Assembly (NCBI RefSeq): GCF_041903755.1
Contig: NZ_JBBWVE010000009.1
Span: forward strand, 115,069 to 179,068
DNA length: 64,000 nt
DNA from: Thiocapsa roseilacustris
GTDB lineage: Bacteria; Pseudomonadota; Gammaproteobacteria; Chromatiales; Chromatiaceae
Direction: 5' to 3'
Shown here: one piece after another, positions 54,307 through 63,897 of the stretch
Layout: each line of letters begins with the position of its first letter
Position numbering within the stretch: the stretch's first letter is position 1
The notes under the pieces: model-generated
What the model was told of the DNA's origin: nothing
What the model saw: the letters and a program-made list of their open reading frames with translations, nothing else
Database searches by the model: none
Made by a program: the position numbers and the translations under genes

Positions 54307-55209
54307 CTACTTCAGGGTCAACGCCACCACCCCGAGCAGCATGACCGCGGCCCCGATCAGCTTGATGACGACATGCTGCTCGTTGAAAAACCAACGCCCG
54401 AGGACGACGGAGAAGATCCCGGCGGTGCGCTTCACGGCCATGGCGTAGGAGGCCAACGTCAGGCTGAGCGCGATCTGATCGGCGATGCGCATGAGCGCGA
54501 ACAGCGCCCCGAGGACCAGCAGTGGGCGGATACGACGGCGCGCCTGCGGCGTGAAGATCTGCCGATAGAAGCCCCGGTCGCGCAGACTGAAGAGGACGAA
54601 GATGACCAGCGGGTTGACAATCGCGACGATCACCGCGAACGACAGCGGATCACTCAGCTGGATGCCGATCCGCCCGACGACGCTCGCAGCGGCGAAGCAG
54701 GCGGCGGCGACGAGCCCGAGCACGCTGCCCGGATCCGTCACCAGCCGCTTGAAGGGGAGATACCAGCGCACCTCGTGGTCGACGAGACTGAGGATGTAGC
54801 CCCCGCCCACCAGCAGGAGAACGCCGATCAAACCGACCGATGCGGGCACGGCGCCGGTAAACAGCCACTCGATGAGGATCGCAAAACCGGGGGTGAGGGT
54901 CATCAAGGGCCCGACGAGCGAGACCTCGGTCTTGTGCAGCGCTGCGTTCAACGCCCACCCGCCGAAGGCCGACAAGATGCCCCCGCTGAGGACGGCCATG
55001 AGATAGGCCGGCTTATGGAACGGGAAGTCGTGATACCAGAGGATCAGCGGCAGGGTGATGAGCAGGCTGCTGAGGTTGACATAGAAGGTGAGCACCTCGG
55101 TCGAGAAGTCGAGACTGAGATGCTTGGTGACCGCGAGTCGAGAGGCATGAAAAAAAGCCGACGCCAGCGAGAAGAGGATCCAGAGGTGGGCGAAACCGGA
55201 GAAATCCAT
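54307..55209 (-). CDS. EamA/DMT-family membrane transporter
   Basis: A 300-residue protein with about ten hydrophobic segments in two EamA halves, ending in the conserved block SLTLASYAMAVKRTAGIFSVVLGRWFFNEQHVVIKLIGAAVMLLGVVALTL. Drug/metabolite transporter superfamily; substrate not predictable. Transcribed 6 bp downstream of the hypothetical gene at 55216. Confidence 0.9.
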   Translation of the reverse strand: MDFSGFAHLWILFSLASAFFHASRLAVTKHLSLDFSTEVLTFYVNLSSLLITLPLILWYHDFPFHKPAYLMAVLSGGILSAFGGWALNAALHKTEVSLVGPLMTLTPGFAILIEWLFTGAVPASVGLIGVLLLVGGGYILSLVDHEVRWYLPFKRLVTDPGSVLGLVAAACFAAASVVGRIGIQLSDPLSFAVIVAIVNPLVIFVLFSLRDRGFYRQIFTPQARRRIRPLLVLGALFALMRIADQIALSLTLASYAMAVKRTAGIFSVVLGRWFFNEQHVVIKLIGAAVMLLGVVALTLK

Positions 55210-55215
55210 CCGCAG

Positions 55216-56553
55216 TCATGCCCAACCGGTGCTCGGATCGACGAACCGCTTGAGTGGCCCGAAACGGATGTCCGGATCATCGCTTTGGAGGCGCTGATTG
55301 CGCTCGGCGAAAGCGCGCTGGAACCGGCCTCGACGCTGCCAGCTCTCGACGCTCAAGCAACCCTCGCCGCGCAGGATGCGCACGCTGGGTACACCGCCGA
55401 GCCCGAGCAGACCGGCCCCGCCGATGCCCGAGAAGAGTTTCGGCTGGATCGTCAGGTATACGACCCCGGCGTCTGCGAGCCTTGCACCCGGGCGGTTGCG
55501 CTCGGGGGCATGGAGATTCAGGACGTAGCAGGGCTGATTCAGTGTCATGAGAGCCATGCGACGACGTGCATCGGTCCGTTCCAAACGGCGGGCGGTCGAT
55601 ACGGGAAGGTCTCTGAGTGCCAGGGACAGCTCGCCCAACCCGGCCCGAATCCGCGCGGACACCGGCAGCGCGGCGAGACCCCGCGCGATGTCGGCATGAG
55701 TGCGCAGCGCGTGGCGATGCCAGGGCAACGGGGCTCGACGATGCCCGGTGAAGATCTCCAGCAGATCGGCCGCAAGAGACTCGAGGCGCAGCTGCAGGCG
55801 CCTGATGAGATCCTCGAACGCGGGATCGTCGAGCACCTGCCAGCCGGGCAGCTCGATCAGACAGCCGAGCGGCCGGGCACCCCGGATCGCCAGCCGGTCG
55901 TCCGGCATCGCCAGCCGGGCACCCGGGATGCCGAGGTCAAATCCGGCCAGCGACGCGTGAATCAAGTGTGCACCGAGGAAGGCGAGCGGGTCGACGGCTT
56001 GACGGCGCAGCCTGACATCCGTGGCGGCGCCTAATCGCACCGCGCTCTCCAACGGTTTCAACGCCTCGCCGCTCCAGTAGAGGAGATGAAGATGGAATTG
56101 TTTGGCCGCCTGCACGCTCTCACGGTCATGCGTGTTGGGATCGCAGTTGAGCGCGAGATGCAGCTCGCCGTCGGCCAGATCAAAACGGCGCATGACCTCG
56201 GGGTCCGAGACGAAACGCACGAACGCGAGCCCGGTTCGCCAGAGGACGCGGCCCGTCAGGGGCTCCACCGCATCCGGCGTAGCCTTCGGGGGATCGGAGA
56301 TCTCGGACACCATGAGATCGTAGAGGCTGTGCGGCGACGCCTTGTCGATCAGCGCCAGCCGGTCGCCCTCGCAGAGGATCTCCTGAATCGTGCGGCGGGC
56401 GAAGCGTCGCTGCGGGTCGGGGTGCTCGATCTCGGTACGGGTCAGTGCAAACTCGGCCGGCGGCCCCGGGATGCGCAGATGCTCCCAGGCGACGCGCATC
56501 CGATCCAGACCGCGAGGATGGAGCGCCGCGAACCGGTCAGGTCGCATCGACAC
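55216..56553 (-). CDS. Conserved-looking hypothetical protein, function unknown
   Basis: A 445-residue soluble protein with no signal or membrane segment. It is Arg-rich with an N-terminal AWEHLRIPGPPAEFALTRTEIEHPDP and a QFHLHLLYWSGEALKPL stretch whose His-x-His resembles HIT-type active sites, but no complete HIT motif follows. The C-terminal part (NQPCYVLNLHAPERNRPGARLADAGVVYLTIQPKLFSGIGGAG) is well-structured. I do not recognise a family. Tandem with the EamA transporter. Confidence 0.75.
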   Translation of the reverse strand: MSMRPDRFAALHPRGLDRMRVAWEHLRIPGPPAEFALTRTEIEHPDPQRRFARRTIQEILCEGDRLALIDKASPHSLYDLMVSEISDPPKATPDAVEPLTGRVLWRTGLAFVRFVSDPEVMRRFDLADGELHLALNCDPNTHDRESVQAAKQFHLHLLYWSGEALKPLESAVRLGAATDVRLRRQAVDPLAFLGAHLIHASLAGFDLGIPGARLAMPDDRLAIRGARPLGCLIELPGWQVLDDPAFEDLIRRLQLRLESLAADLLEIFTGHRRAPLPWHRHALRTHADIARGLAALPVSARIRAGLGELSLALRDLPVSTARRLERTDARRRMALMTLNQPCYVLNLHAPERNRPGARLADAGVVYLTIQPKLFSGIGGAGLLGLGGVPSVRILRGEGCLSVESWQRRGRFQRAFAERNQRLQSDDPDIRFGPLKRFVDPSTGWA

Positions 56554-56592
56554 CGTCCGGGCAAACGCACAAGACCAAACTCATCGCGTCGA

Positions 56593-57243
56593 TCATGGCG
56601 TTTCCGCGGAACGCACGGGTCCGGGCAGCGTCCGAAGGTCGCGCACCACATCGGCGGCCAGCAGGGCCGCCAGTCGGTTGAATGCCTCGGCCATGGCGTC
56701 GGGCGTATCGCCCTGCACCTCGACCTCGCGACTGTAGCGGCGGTCCCGGACGGAGCGACGGTCGTCGGCACGCACCAGCGCCAGGTAGAGCGCGCCGACC
56801 ACCCGCGGCGGCGTCGCGGTCGGCAGATGCTCGAAACGCTCCACCTCGCCGCCGAGCAGGTAGTCCGCACGGGCACGGTCGGCCGGGATCAAGGTGAACT
56901 CGAAGACCTCGGCGTGCCGAACGGCACGGACCAGGTTGCGCGCGAGTGCACGCGGGACAGGGTCGGCCCAGAGTAGGTCGTCGTAACGCTGCACCTGCAG
57001 AGGCTCGGCTTCGGTACGGAAGACGATCTGCCGCCCGCCGAGGAAGCCGCGCGCGGCCAAATCCGAGACCAGCAAGGTTGCCGGCAGCGGCGAGCCGACC
57101 GGCGCCTCCAAAGGCTCGGGGTCGAGCGCATAGAAGAGATCCGACCGCAGCGGTGCGGGCGAGCCGCAACCGCCCGCGAGCAGCACGACGATGAGCGCGG
57201 GGAGAACATGGGGCAAGCGGCGGATAGCGGTCTTACCGGACAT
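56593..57243 (-). CDS. ABC-type transport auxiliary lipoprotein (PqiC/MlaB-neighbour family)
   Basis: A 216-residue lipoprotein (lipobox AGGCG) with the ABC_trans_aux core: LFYALDPEPLEAP, RGFLGGRQIVFRTEAEPLQVQRYDDLLWADPVPRALARNLVRAV, ADYLLGGEVERFEHL. Such proteins partner MCE-type lipid transporters, bridging to the outer membrane. ATG at 57243 chosen over an in-frame TTG at 57264. It follows the mla genes on the same strand, with one opposite-strand gene between. Confidence 0.88.
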   Translation of the reverse strand: MSGKTAIRRLPHVLPALIVVLLAGGCGSPAPLRSDLFYALDPEPLEAPVGSPLPATLLVSDLAARGFLGGRQIVFRTEAEPLQVQRYDDLLWADPVPRALARNLVRAVRHAEVFEFTLIPADRARADYLLGGEVERFEHLPTATPPRVVGALYLALVRADDRRSVRDRRYSREVEVQGDTPDAMAEAFNRLAALLAADVVRDLRTLPGPVRSAETP

Positions 57244-57364
57244 AGAGCCTTGAAATGGCGACAAACGATGACTCCGGAATCAGGCGAGAGACACAAGACA
57301 TCACGTGAGGCGGAACTGACTTTGGGCTATTCTTGTAAAACATGCTGCACAATGGGAGAAGAAG

Positions 57365-57589
57365 GTGCCGGAAGCGAGCTTGGAACTCCTCATGACCATG
57401 GTACAAAAGGTCCTGGATGCCCAACGCGAGAGTCGAGAAGACATTCGCGAGATCAAAACCCGCCTGGGTCGACTGGAAGGCGATGTCGCAAGCCTGCACG
57501 TTTTTCTCGCCGAGCAGTCTGTTCGCCTGGATCGTTTCAGCGACCGGTTCGAGCGCGTCGAAAGGCGGCTTGAGATCGTCGACGCCTGA
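57365..57589 (+). CDS. Small coiled-coil protein
   Basis: A 74-residue protein, GTG start after GGAGAA. Heptad-rich: LLMTMVQKVLDAQRESREDIREIKTRLGRLEGDVASLHVFLAEQSVRLDRFSDRFERVERRLEIV. Resembles small coiled-coil proteins often found near type II or Mla-type loci, but the family is uncertain. It is inserted opposite to the mla operon between mlaD and its lipoprotein. Confidence 0.65.
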   Translation: MPEASLELLMTMVQKVLDAQRESREDIREIKTRLGRLEGDVASLHVFLAEQSVRLDRFSDRFERVERRLEIVDA

Positions 57590-57605
57590 TACGGGAGATT
57601 GACCC

Positions 57606-58721
57606 TTAGCGGAACCAAGGCGCCTGCTCCTCTTGCTCACGACGTTTGATGATCAAGGTCGGGTCGGCGCGCAGATCGCGCGCGAGGGCCGAGAGATTGC
57701 GGCTCGCGTCCTCGATGTTGGTCAAGATGGGGATCAAGGCGGCCGATAGGGACTGCAGGAGGAACTGGGTGTCGTCGAGCGAGCGCTGGATGGCAGGGCG
57801 GTTCTCGTTGACCAAGCCGCGGATGTCCACCGCCAGATCACCGTAATCGGTCACCGCGCGCCGGATGTCCTTGGTGCTGCCGGTCATGTCGCCGGTGATG
57901 AGCGCGAGGCTCGCGGTCATCTCCTCCACCGAGCCGAGGATGGCGCCGATCGAATCCGGATCGACCGCCGTGACGAGGTTCTCGGACATCAGCCGGAGAT
58001 TCTCGAAGGCGCCCGCAAGCCGATCGCGGTTCTCGCCCTGGTCCTCGCCCGTGCCGATCAGCAGCTCGATGGTCTTGACCTGATCGCGGATGCTCGCGAG
58101 CGTCGGGGCGATGCTCTCCTCAACCACCCGGCGCACCGTCTCGGTCAGGACGATGAGCCGCTCGTTCAAGTCGGCATCGGGCGCCTTGGCGTCGATCACC
58201 GCCCCGTCGGCATAGAGATCCGCGGAGCTGCCGGGCCGGATACTGATGGCTTGTCCCTTCAGGAGACCCAGCGGTGCCAACTGCGCATGACTGCCCTGCG
58301 GGATCGGCCAGTTGTCGCGGATCCGCAAGGTTGCTCGGAAACACGGCAGGGTCGGCGAGCGCGCCGGCATCTCAGCAGAGGTCGCCGGGCAATGGAGCCG
58401 ATGCGCATCGCTGCTCGGGAAGACGGGCTCGACCCGCTCGACCAGACCGACGACATAGCCTTCCTGGACGACCTGAAGCCCGGCATCGAGTCCGTCGGCG
58501 TCGGGGAAATAGGCTTGCAGACGGTAGGTCTTCCCGAACAGACCGGGTAGAACCAAGGTAAATGCAGCCACGGCGAAGGCGACCATCGCAATCACGAAGA
58601 TGCCGGCGAACAGCAGATCGCGACGTTCGGCCCGCGCCCGACGCTTGCCCGGCGCGCCGATCTCGGGCGGAGAATAGAGCCGGTCCAGACGGCGATCCGC
58701 AGGACCCGAGCGATCGGTCAT
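57606..58721 (-). CDS. MlaD-like MCE substrate-binding protein
   Basis: A 371-residue protein with one N-terminal membrane helix (LLFAGIFVIAMVAFAVAAFTLVLPG) and an MCE domain (GKTYRLQAYFPDADGLDAGLQVVQEGYVVGLVERV). A long coiled-coil-like C-terminus (RRVVEESIAPTLASIRDQVKTI, LVNENRPAIQRSLDDTQFLLQSLS) is typical of PqiB/MlaD relatives that form a periplasmic tunnel. It carries phospholipids or other lipids between membranes. ATGA overlap with the ATPase gene. Confidence 0.9.
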   Translation of the reverse strand: MTDRSGPADRRLDRLYSPPEIGAPGKRRARAERRDLLFAGIFVIAMVAFAVAAFTLVLPGLFGKTYRLQAYFPDADGLDAGLQVVQEGYVVGLVERVEPVFPSSDAHRLHCPATSAEMPARSPTLPCFRATLRIRDNWPIPQGSHAQLAPLGLLKGQAISIRPGSSADLYADGAVIDAKAPDADLNERLIVLTETVRRVVEESIAPTLASIRDQVKTIELLIGTGEDQGENRDRLAGAFENLRLMSENLVTAVDPDSIGAILGSVEEMTASLALITGDMTGSTKDIRRAVTDYGDLAVDIRGLVNENRPAIQRSLDDTQFLLQSLSAALIPILTNIEDASRNLSALARDLRADPTLIIKRREQEEQAPWFR

Positions 58722-59455
58722 GGATGTCCCCACAGGGCTGCGCGCAGATCCAGACGGGTCTTGCACGCGGACTCGAGCCCCTGCGGCGTGCCCTCGAAGA
58801 TCAGTCGGCCACACTCCATCACGGCAACCCGATCGCCGGCTCCGGCCAAGGCATCCGGGACGTTGTCGGTGGCGATCAGGGTCAGGTTGCCGTTCTCCCT
58901 CAAAGTGCGCAGGACCCCCAAGGTCTCGCGGGCGACGGTCGGGTCCAGCCCGTCCGAAAGACCGTCCCAGACCAGCAACTTGGGGCGGTGGATCAGTGCA
59001 CGCGCCAACTCCACGCGCCGCTGTTGCCCCAAGGAGAGTGCGCGCGGCATGTGATTCTCCAGTCCGTCCAGGCCCAGCAAGGTCATCACCAAGCGCGCCG
59101 CCCGGGCCATGGCGTAACGAGTCATGGGCGCGCTGCGCAGAGGCAACAGAAGGTTCTCCAGCACGCTGTAGTCGGAGAGCAGCGAGCCGCGCTGCAGCAC
59201 CGCCCCGATATCGCCGCGCAGACGGACCATCGCGGCCTCGCCGAGCCGATTCAGATCCTGCCCCAGAACCTCGATTGTACCCGCCGAGGGCCGATCCAGT
59301 CCCAAGATCAATCGGGTCAAGAGGCTCTTGCCCGCGCCGTTCGGACCGCAGATCAGCAACCAAGCGCCCTCGGGCAGCGTGAGCCGGATATCGTCGAGCG
59401 CCATGCGACCGCCGACGTGCTGGTACACCCCGTCGAGCACCAGGGCCGCAGTCAT
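58718..59455 (-). CDS. MlaF-like ABC transporter ATPase
   Basis: A 245-residue ATPase: Walker A GPNGAGKS, a variant signature LSLGQQRRVELARAL, and Walker B LLVWDGLSDGLD. The usual LSGGQ is LSLGQ and the Walker B glutamate appears as G/L (WDGLSDGLD lacks the canonical DEP), unlike E. coli MlaF, so ATP hydrolysis may be altered. ATG at 59455 chosen. Confidence 0.88.
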   Translation of the reverse strand: MTAALVLDGVYQHVGGRMALDDIRLTLPEGAWLLICGPNGAGKSLLTRLILGLDRPSAGTIEVLGQDLNRLGEAAMVRLRGDIGAVLQRGSLLSDYSVLENLLLPLRSAPMTRYAMARAARLVMTLLGLDGLENHMPRALSLGQQRRVELARALIHRPKLLVWDGLSDGLDPTVARETLGVLRTLRENGNLTLIATDNVPDALAGAGDRVAVMECGRLIFEGTPQGLESACKTRLDLRAALWGHP

Positions 59456-59570
59456 GGTGCCCACCGAGACCGCCGTCGCCACGCAAGGTCATGGCCGGCG
59501 TCATCAGCACACCGCAGCACGGTCTCGCTGGAGGCCGGGGGCTGGAGGCTGGAGGCTGGAGCCTGCTGCA

Positions 59571-60365
59571 TCACACCCGCAAGAACAGAATATACAGAAG
59601 GTCCATCACCAAGATCGCCGAGACCGCCCCGATCATGGTCCGCGTCGCCGCGCGCGAGATACCCTCCGGATTGCGCCCTGCGCCGGTTCCGTTGACAGTG
59701 GCGATGAGGGCGATCAAGAGCGCGAACAGCAAGGGCTTGACCAACGCCTCGACGAGGGCTCCGACGCTGAGCGCCCGGATCAACGACTCGAAAAGTAGCG
59801 CAGGCGAGATCCCGGCCATCGTCCACAACCAGATGCCGGCCGCGAAGAAGGTCACCAATGCTCCCCAGACCACGAAGGCGAAGCTCATGAGCAACATCGC
59901 CAGCAAGACCGGACCGGCGGTGAACTGGATGGGGTGGATGCCGCTTGCGAGCAGGCCGTCCATCTCGCCGGTCACCGTCAAGGTCGCCTGTCGGACCGCG
60001 AGCGCGACGCCGGCCCGACCCGCCACCAGGATCCCGACCAGGATCGGCACCAGCTCCATGACGGTCGCGTAGGTCAGCGTCAAGACCACGAGACCGGGCA
60101 GATCCAGCTCCGTCAGGATGGACTCGATCTGGTGACCGAGGATCAGACCGAGCGAGGCGGTGACCAAGGTGATGGCCGGCAGAATGGAGAGCCCGGCCTG
60201 ACGCAGGGATGCGGCGAAGGCCGGCATGTCCAAGCGTGCCCGGCCGAGCAGGATCTTCAAATACAAGCCGAGACAGCTCGCAAGGGCGAGCGCGGCGAAG
60301 CCGATCTCCTCGATCCAACCGGTCGGCCCACTGAAGGGCCCCCCGTGTCTGTCGTCGACGCCCAT
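59571..60365 (-). CDS. MlaE-like ABC transporter permease
   Basis: A 264-residue permease with five or six membrane helices: FAASLRQAGLSILPAITLVTASLGLILGHQIES, LVPILVGILVAGRAGVALA, and GLLASGIHPIQFTAGPVLLAMLL, typical of MlaE/YrbE. First gene of the mla-like operon. ATG at 60365. A 115-bp gap to mlaF contains three GGCTGGA tandem repeats at about 59540-59560. Confidence 0.92.
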   Translation of the reverse strand: MGVDDRHGGPFSGPTGWIEEIGFAALALASCLGLYLKILLGRARLDMPAFAASLRQAGLSILPAITLVTASLGLILGHQIESILTELDLPGLVVLTLTYATVMELVPILVGILVAGRAGVALAVRQATLTVTGEMDGLLASGIHPIQFTAGPVLLAMLLMSFAFVVWGALVTFFAAGIWLWTMAGISPALLFESLIRALSVGALVEALVKPLLFALLIALIATVNGTGAGRNPEGISRAATRTMIGAVSAILVMDLLYILFLRV

Positions 60366-60519
60366 CACGCCTGACCCTGTCCCCCATGCAGATTCACGGT
60401 TGATCTTAAACCGCGCGCGCCGCAACGCTCCATCGCAGACGAGCGTCCCTTAAGCGCCGGGTGCCTTCGGTTATACTCGCGGCTTCATTCGAACGCGCTT
60501 CTCGGACGGCGACGCCATC

Positions 60520-63384
60520 ATGCTGGATAAGAACTACGACCCCCAAACCCTCGAGAAAAACTGGTATCGCCTCTGGGAAGAGCAAGGCTATTTCGTCCCG
60601 GCCGACCAGACCGGGAGCACCCGGGCCGACGGCACGGGGGGCGGAGCCTATTGCATCATGATCCCGCCGCCGAACGTGACCGGCAGCCTCCACATGGGTC
60701 ACGGCTTCAACAACACCATCATGGATACGATGGTGCGCTATCACCGCATGAAAGGCGATCGCACCCTCTGGCAGCCGGGCACGGACCACGCCGGGATCGC
60801 GACCCAGATGGTGGTGGAGCGCCAACTGGAGGCCGCCAGCCAAACCCGTCACGACCTCGGACGCGACGCCTTCATCGAGCGCGTCTGGGCGTGGAGGCAG
60901 GAATCCGGCGGCAACATCACCCGCCAGTTGCGCCGTCTCGGCTCCTCGCTGGACTGGCAGCACGAGCGCTTCACCATGGATGCGGGTCTGTCGAACGCCG
61001 TTCGCGAGGTCTTCGTGCGTCTGTTCGAAGAGGGGCTCATCTACCGCGGCAAGCGTCTGGTCAACTGGGATCCGGCGCTGCACACGGCGGTCTCCGATCT
61101 GGAGGTCATCTCGGAGGAAGAGTCCGGGCACATGTGGGACATCCGCTACCCCTTGGCGCTGCCGCCCGGCGCGACGGGACCGGCGCATCTGGTCGTCTCC
61201 ACCACTCGCCCCGAGACCCTGCTCGGCGACTGCGCGGTGGCCGTCAACCCGGAGGACGAACGCTACAGACATCTGATCGGCGAATTCGTCGAGCTGCCCC
61301 TGACCGGGCGGCGCATCCCCGTGATCGCCGACGAGCACGCCGATCCGGAGTTCGGGACCGGCTGCGTGAAGATCACGCCCGCGCACGACTTCAACGACCA
61401 CCAGGTCTGGCTGCGCCACCGCGACGAGACGGCGATCGCCGATCAACCGCACGGCGGTCTGATCAACATCCTCACCCCGGATGCCGCGATCCGCGACAAC
61501 CAGCCCGAAGAAGGTACGCTGCTGCCCGCCGCCTACGTCGGGCTCGACCGTTACGAGGCGCGCAAGCTGATCGTGGCCGATCTCGACTCGCTCGGCCTGC
61601 TCGCGGCGGTGAAGGAGCACCGGCTCCAGCAGCCGCGCGGCGATCGCTCGGGCGCCGTCATCGAGCCCTATCTGACCGATCAGTGGTACGTGCGGGTCGC
61701 CCCGCTGGCGGAGCCGGCCATCGCCGCGGTCGAGGACGGGCGGATCCGCTTCGTCCCGGACAACTGGAAAAACACCTACTACGACTGGATGCGGAACATC
61801 CAGGACTGGTGCATCAGCCGCCAGATCTGGTGGGGGCACCGCATCCCGGCCTGGTACGACGTGGAAGGCAACGTCTATGTCGGCCGCTCGGAGGACGCGG
61901 TCCGCACGCGCCATGGCTTTGGCCCCGGGGTCGTTCTGCTCCAGGATCCGGACGTGCTCGACACCTGGTTCAGCTCCGCACTCTGGCCCTTCAGCACGCT
62001 CGGCTGGCCGGAGCAGACCGACCGTCTGAACGCCTTCTATCCGACCTCGGTGCTGGTCACCGGGTTCGACATCATCTTCTTCTGGGTTGCCCGGATGATC
62101 ATGATGGGGCTGAAATTCATGGGCGATGTCCCCTTCAAGGACGTCTACATCCACGGCCTGGTGCGCGATGCCCACGGCGACAAGATGTCCAAGTCCAAAG
62201 GGAACGTACTCGACCCCATCGATCTGATCGACGGAATCGGACTCGAAGCCCTGGTCGAGAAGCGCACCAAGGGCATGATGCAGCCGCATCTGGCCGAGAA
62301 GATCGCCAAGCAGACCCGCAAGGACTATCCCGACGGCATCCCCGGCTTCGGCACCGACGCGCTGCGCTTCACCTTCGCCGCGCTCGCCACCACCGGGCGC
62401 GATGTCAAGTTCGACCTGGGCCGGATCGAGGGCTACCGCAACTTCTGCAACAAGCTGTGGAACGCCTCGCGTTACGTGCTGATGAACACGGAGGATCAAG
62501 ACTGCGGCCAAACCGGCGGCGAATTGGAGCTGTCCGCCGCCGACCGTTGGATCCGCGCCCGTCTCAACGCCACCGCGGCCATGGTCACTGAGGCCATCGA
62601 GGGCTACCGCTTCGACCTCGCCGCCCAGGCGATCTACGACTTCACCTGGAACGCCTTCTGCGACTGGTATCTGGAGCTGTCCAAGCCGGTGCTCACCGGC
62701 ACGAGCGCCAGCGATGCCGCCAAGCGCGGCACCCGCCGCACCCTGGTCGAGACGCTGGAGACCCTGCTGCGGCTCGCCCATCCGATCATGCCCTTCATCA
62801 CGGAGGAGATCTGGCAGAAGGTCGCGCCCCTGGCCGGCGCAGAAGGGGAGACCATCATGCTCGCGCCCTACCCCGTCGCCGACTCAGGCGCCGACGACCC
62901 CGAGGCCGTCGCCGAGATCGAGTGGGTCCAGCAGGTCATCCTCGGCGTGCGTCGCATCAAGGGCGAGATGAACATCGCCCCCGGCAAGCCGCTGCCCGTG
63001 CTGGTCGCGAACGCCTCCGCGCAGGACAAGACCTGGCTCGCCGTCGCCCGACCCTACCTGGATTTCCTTGCGCGCATCGAGTCGGTCACCCTGCTCGAGG
63101 ACGAGTCGAGCGCACCCGAGTCGGCGATCGCACTCGTCGGCAGCATGAAGCTCCTCATCCCGATGGCCGGGCTGATCGACAAGGACGCCGAGCTCAAACG
63201 TCTCGACAAAGAGATCGGCCGCCTGACCGACGAGATCGCCCGCATCGGCCAGAAGCTCGCCAACCCCAGCTTCGTCGACAAGGCCCCGGCAGCCGTCGTC
63301 GACAAGGAGCGTGCCCGACTCGCCGAGCAATCGACGGCGATCGGCAACCTGCAGGCGCAGCGGGAGAAGATTGCGGCGCTATGA
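60520..63384 (+). CDS. valS: Valyl-tRNA synthetase
   Basis: A 954-residue class I synthetase: HIGH-type motif in PPNVTGSLHMGHGFNN, KMSKS in GDKMSKSKGNV, an intact editing domain with STTRPETLLGDCAVAV, and the C-terminal coiled coil (LKRLDKEIGRLTDEIARIGQKL). ATG at 60520. A TATACT hexamer lies at 60472-60477. A half-element reading TTAAACCGCG occurs just upstream (60408). Confidence 0.97.
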   Translation: MLDKNYDPQTLEKNWYRLWEEQGYFVPADQTGSTRADGTGGGAYCIMIPPPNVTGSLHMGHGFNNTIMDTMVRYHRMKGDRTLWQPGTDHAGIATQMVVERQLEAASQTRHDLGRDAFIERVWAWRQESGGNITRQLRRLGSSLDWQHERFTMDAGLSNAVREVFVRLFEEGLIYRGKRLVNWDPALHTAVSDLEVISEEESGHMWDIRYPLALPPGATGPAHLVVSTTRPETLLGDCAVAVNPEDERYRHLIGEFVELPLTGRRIPVIADEHADPEFGTGCVKITPAHDFNDHQVWLRHRDETAIADQPHGGLINILTPDAAIRDNQPEEGTLLPAAYVGLDRYEARKLIVADLDSLGLLAAVKEHRLQQPRGDRSGAVIEPYLTDQWYVRVAPLAEPAIAAVEDGRIRFVPDNWKNTYYDWMRNIQDWCISRQIWWGHRIPAWYDVEGNVYVGRSEDAVRTRHGFGPGVVLLQDPDVLDTWFSSALWPFSTLGWPEQTDRLNAFYPTSVLVTGFDIIFFWVARMIMMGLKFMGDVPFKDVYIHGLVRDAHGDKMSKSKGNVLDPIDLIDGIGLEALVEKRTKGMMQPHLAEKIAKQTRKDYPDGIPGFGTDALRFTFAALATTGRDVKFDLGRIEGYRNFCNKLWNASRYVLMNTEDQDCGQTGGELELSAADRWIRARLNATAAMVTEAIEGYRFDLAAQAIYDFTWNAFCDWYLELSKPVLTGTSASDAAKRGTRRTLVETLETLLRLAHPIMPFITEEIWQKVAPLAGAEGETIMLAPYPVADSGADDPEAVAEIEWVQQVILGVRRIKGEMNIAPGKPLPVLVANASAQDKTWLAVARPYLDFLARIESVTLLEDESSAPESAIALVGSMKLLIPMAGLIDKDAELKRLDKEIGRLTDEIARIGQKLANPSFVDKAPAAVVDKERARLAEQSTAIGNLQAQREKIAAL

Positions 63385-63436
63385 TCGGCGTGCCCTCCGA
63401 CCCCTGATTGGCTCCGGGGAGATCGAAGCTGCCGCA

Positions 63437-63563
63437 CGGCTCGCTCATCAGACGAGCCACCGAAACCTTAACCATCAGAGGCTCGTGACATCCGCTCCGC
63501 GGTGTCACGCATGCCCCGTGGCGCTCCGCGCCGCGTGCCGCTGTAGCCGAAATGACGAACGAG
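63437..63563. repeat. MITE-like inverted repeat, family C, copy 3
   Basis: A diverged copy of 3742-3863 downstream of valS; the GTGACA...GGTGTCAC hairpin and CACGCATGCCCCG core are clear, and outer arms are recognisable (CTCGCTCATCAGACGAGCCAC and an ACGAACGAG end). Confidence 0.72.
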
Positions 63564-63897
63564 ACCGACTAGGCCACCTTCACCAATCCACCGAGCGGTT
63601 CCACGATTGTCGTTCGCCTTCAGGCTTCCCTCGGGCACGTATTCGGCCATGAAGAAACCTCAACCGTTGCCCGCTCCACCGGCAGGATTCGGCCAACTCC
63701 GGACGCTCAGCCGGCACCGATGAGCGGCCGCAATGACCTATCCAGCGGACGTCGGTCGTCCGCGGCCGATCCTGATACCAGAACCTCCTGCTGTGGTCCT
63801 AACCGCGATAATCCGGCCCCTGGTTGTCGTTCGTTTCTTCGAACTGAACAGCGAGGAATCACCGCTGCGAGCTTCCTGGCGACTCGGAACCGAGCGT
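63564..63897. other. Gene-free stretch
   Basis: About 330 bp with no plausible gene, promoter or repeat that I can support. Confidence 0.5.

Noticed and set aside
59540..59560. GGCTGGA tandem repeat as a regulatory iteron
   Set aside because: Only three short units in a gap between mlaE and mlaF, with no origin-like or operator context.
60406..62781. A 791-codon open frame antisense to valS
   Set aside because: Shadow of valS in GC-rich DNA; translation is repetitive Val/Asp/Gly/Arg-rich with no domain, while the sense frame is a full-length valyl-tRNA synthetase.
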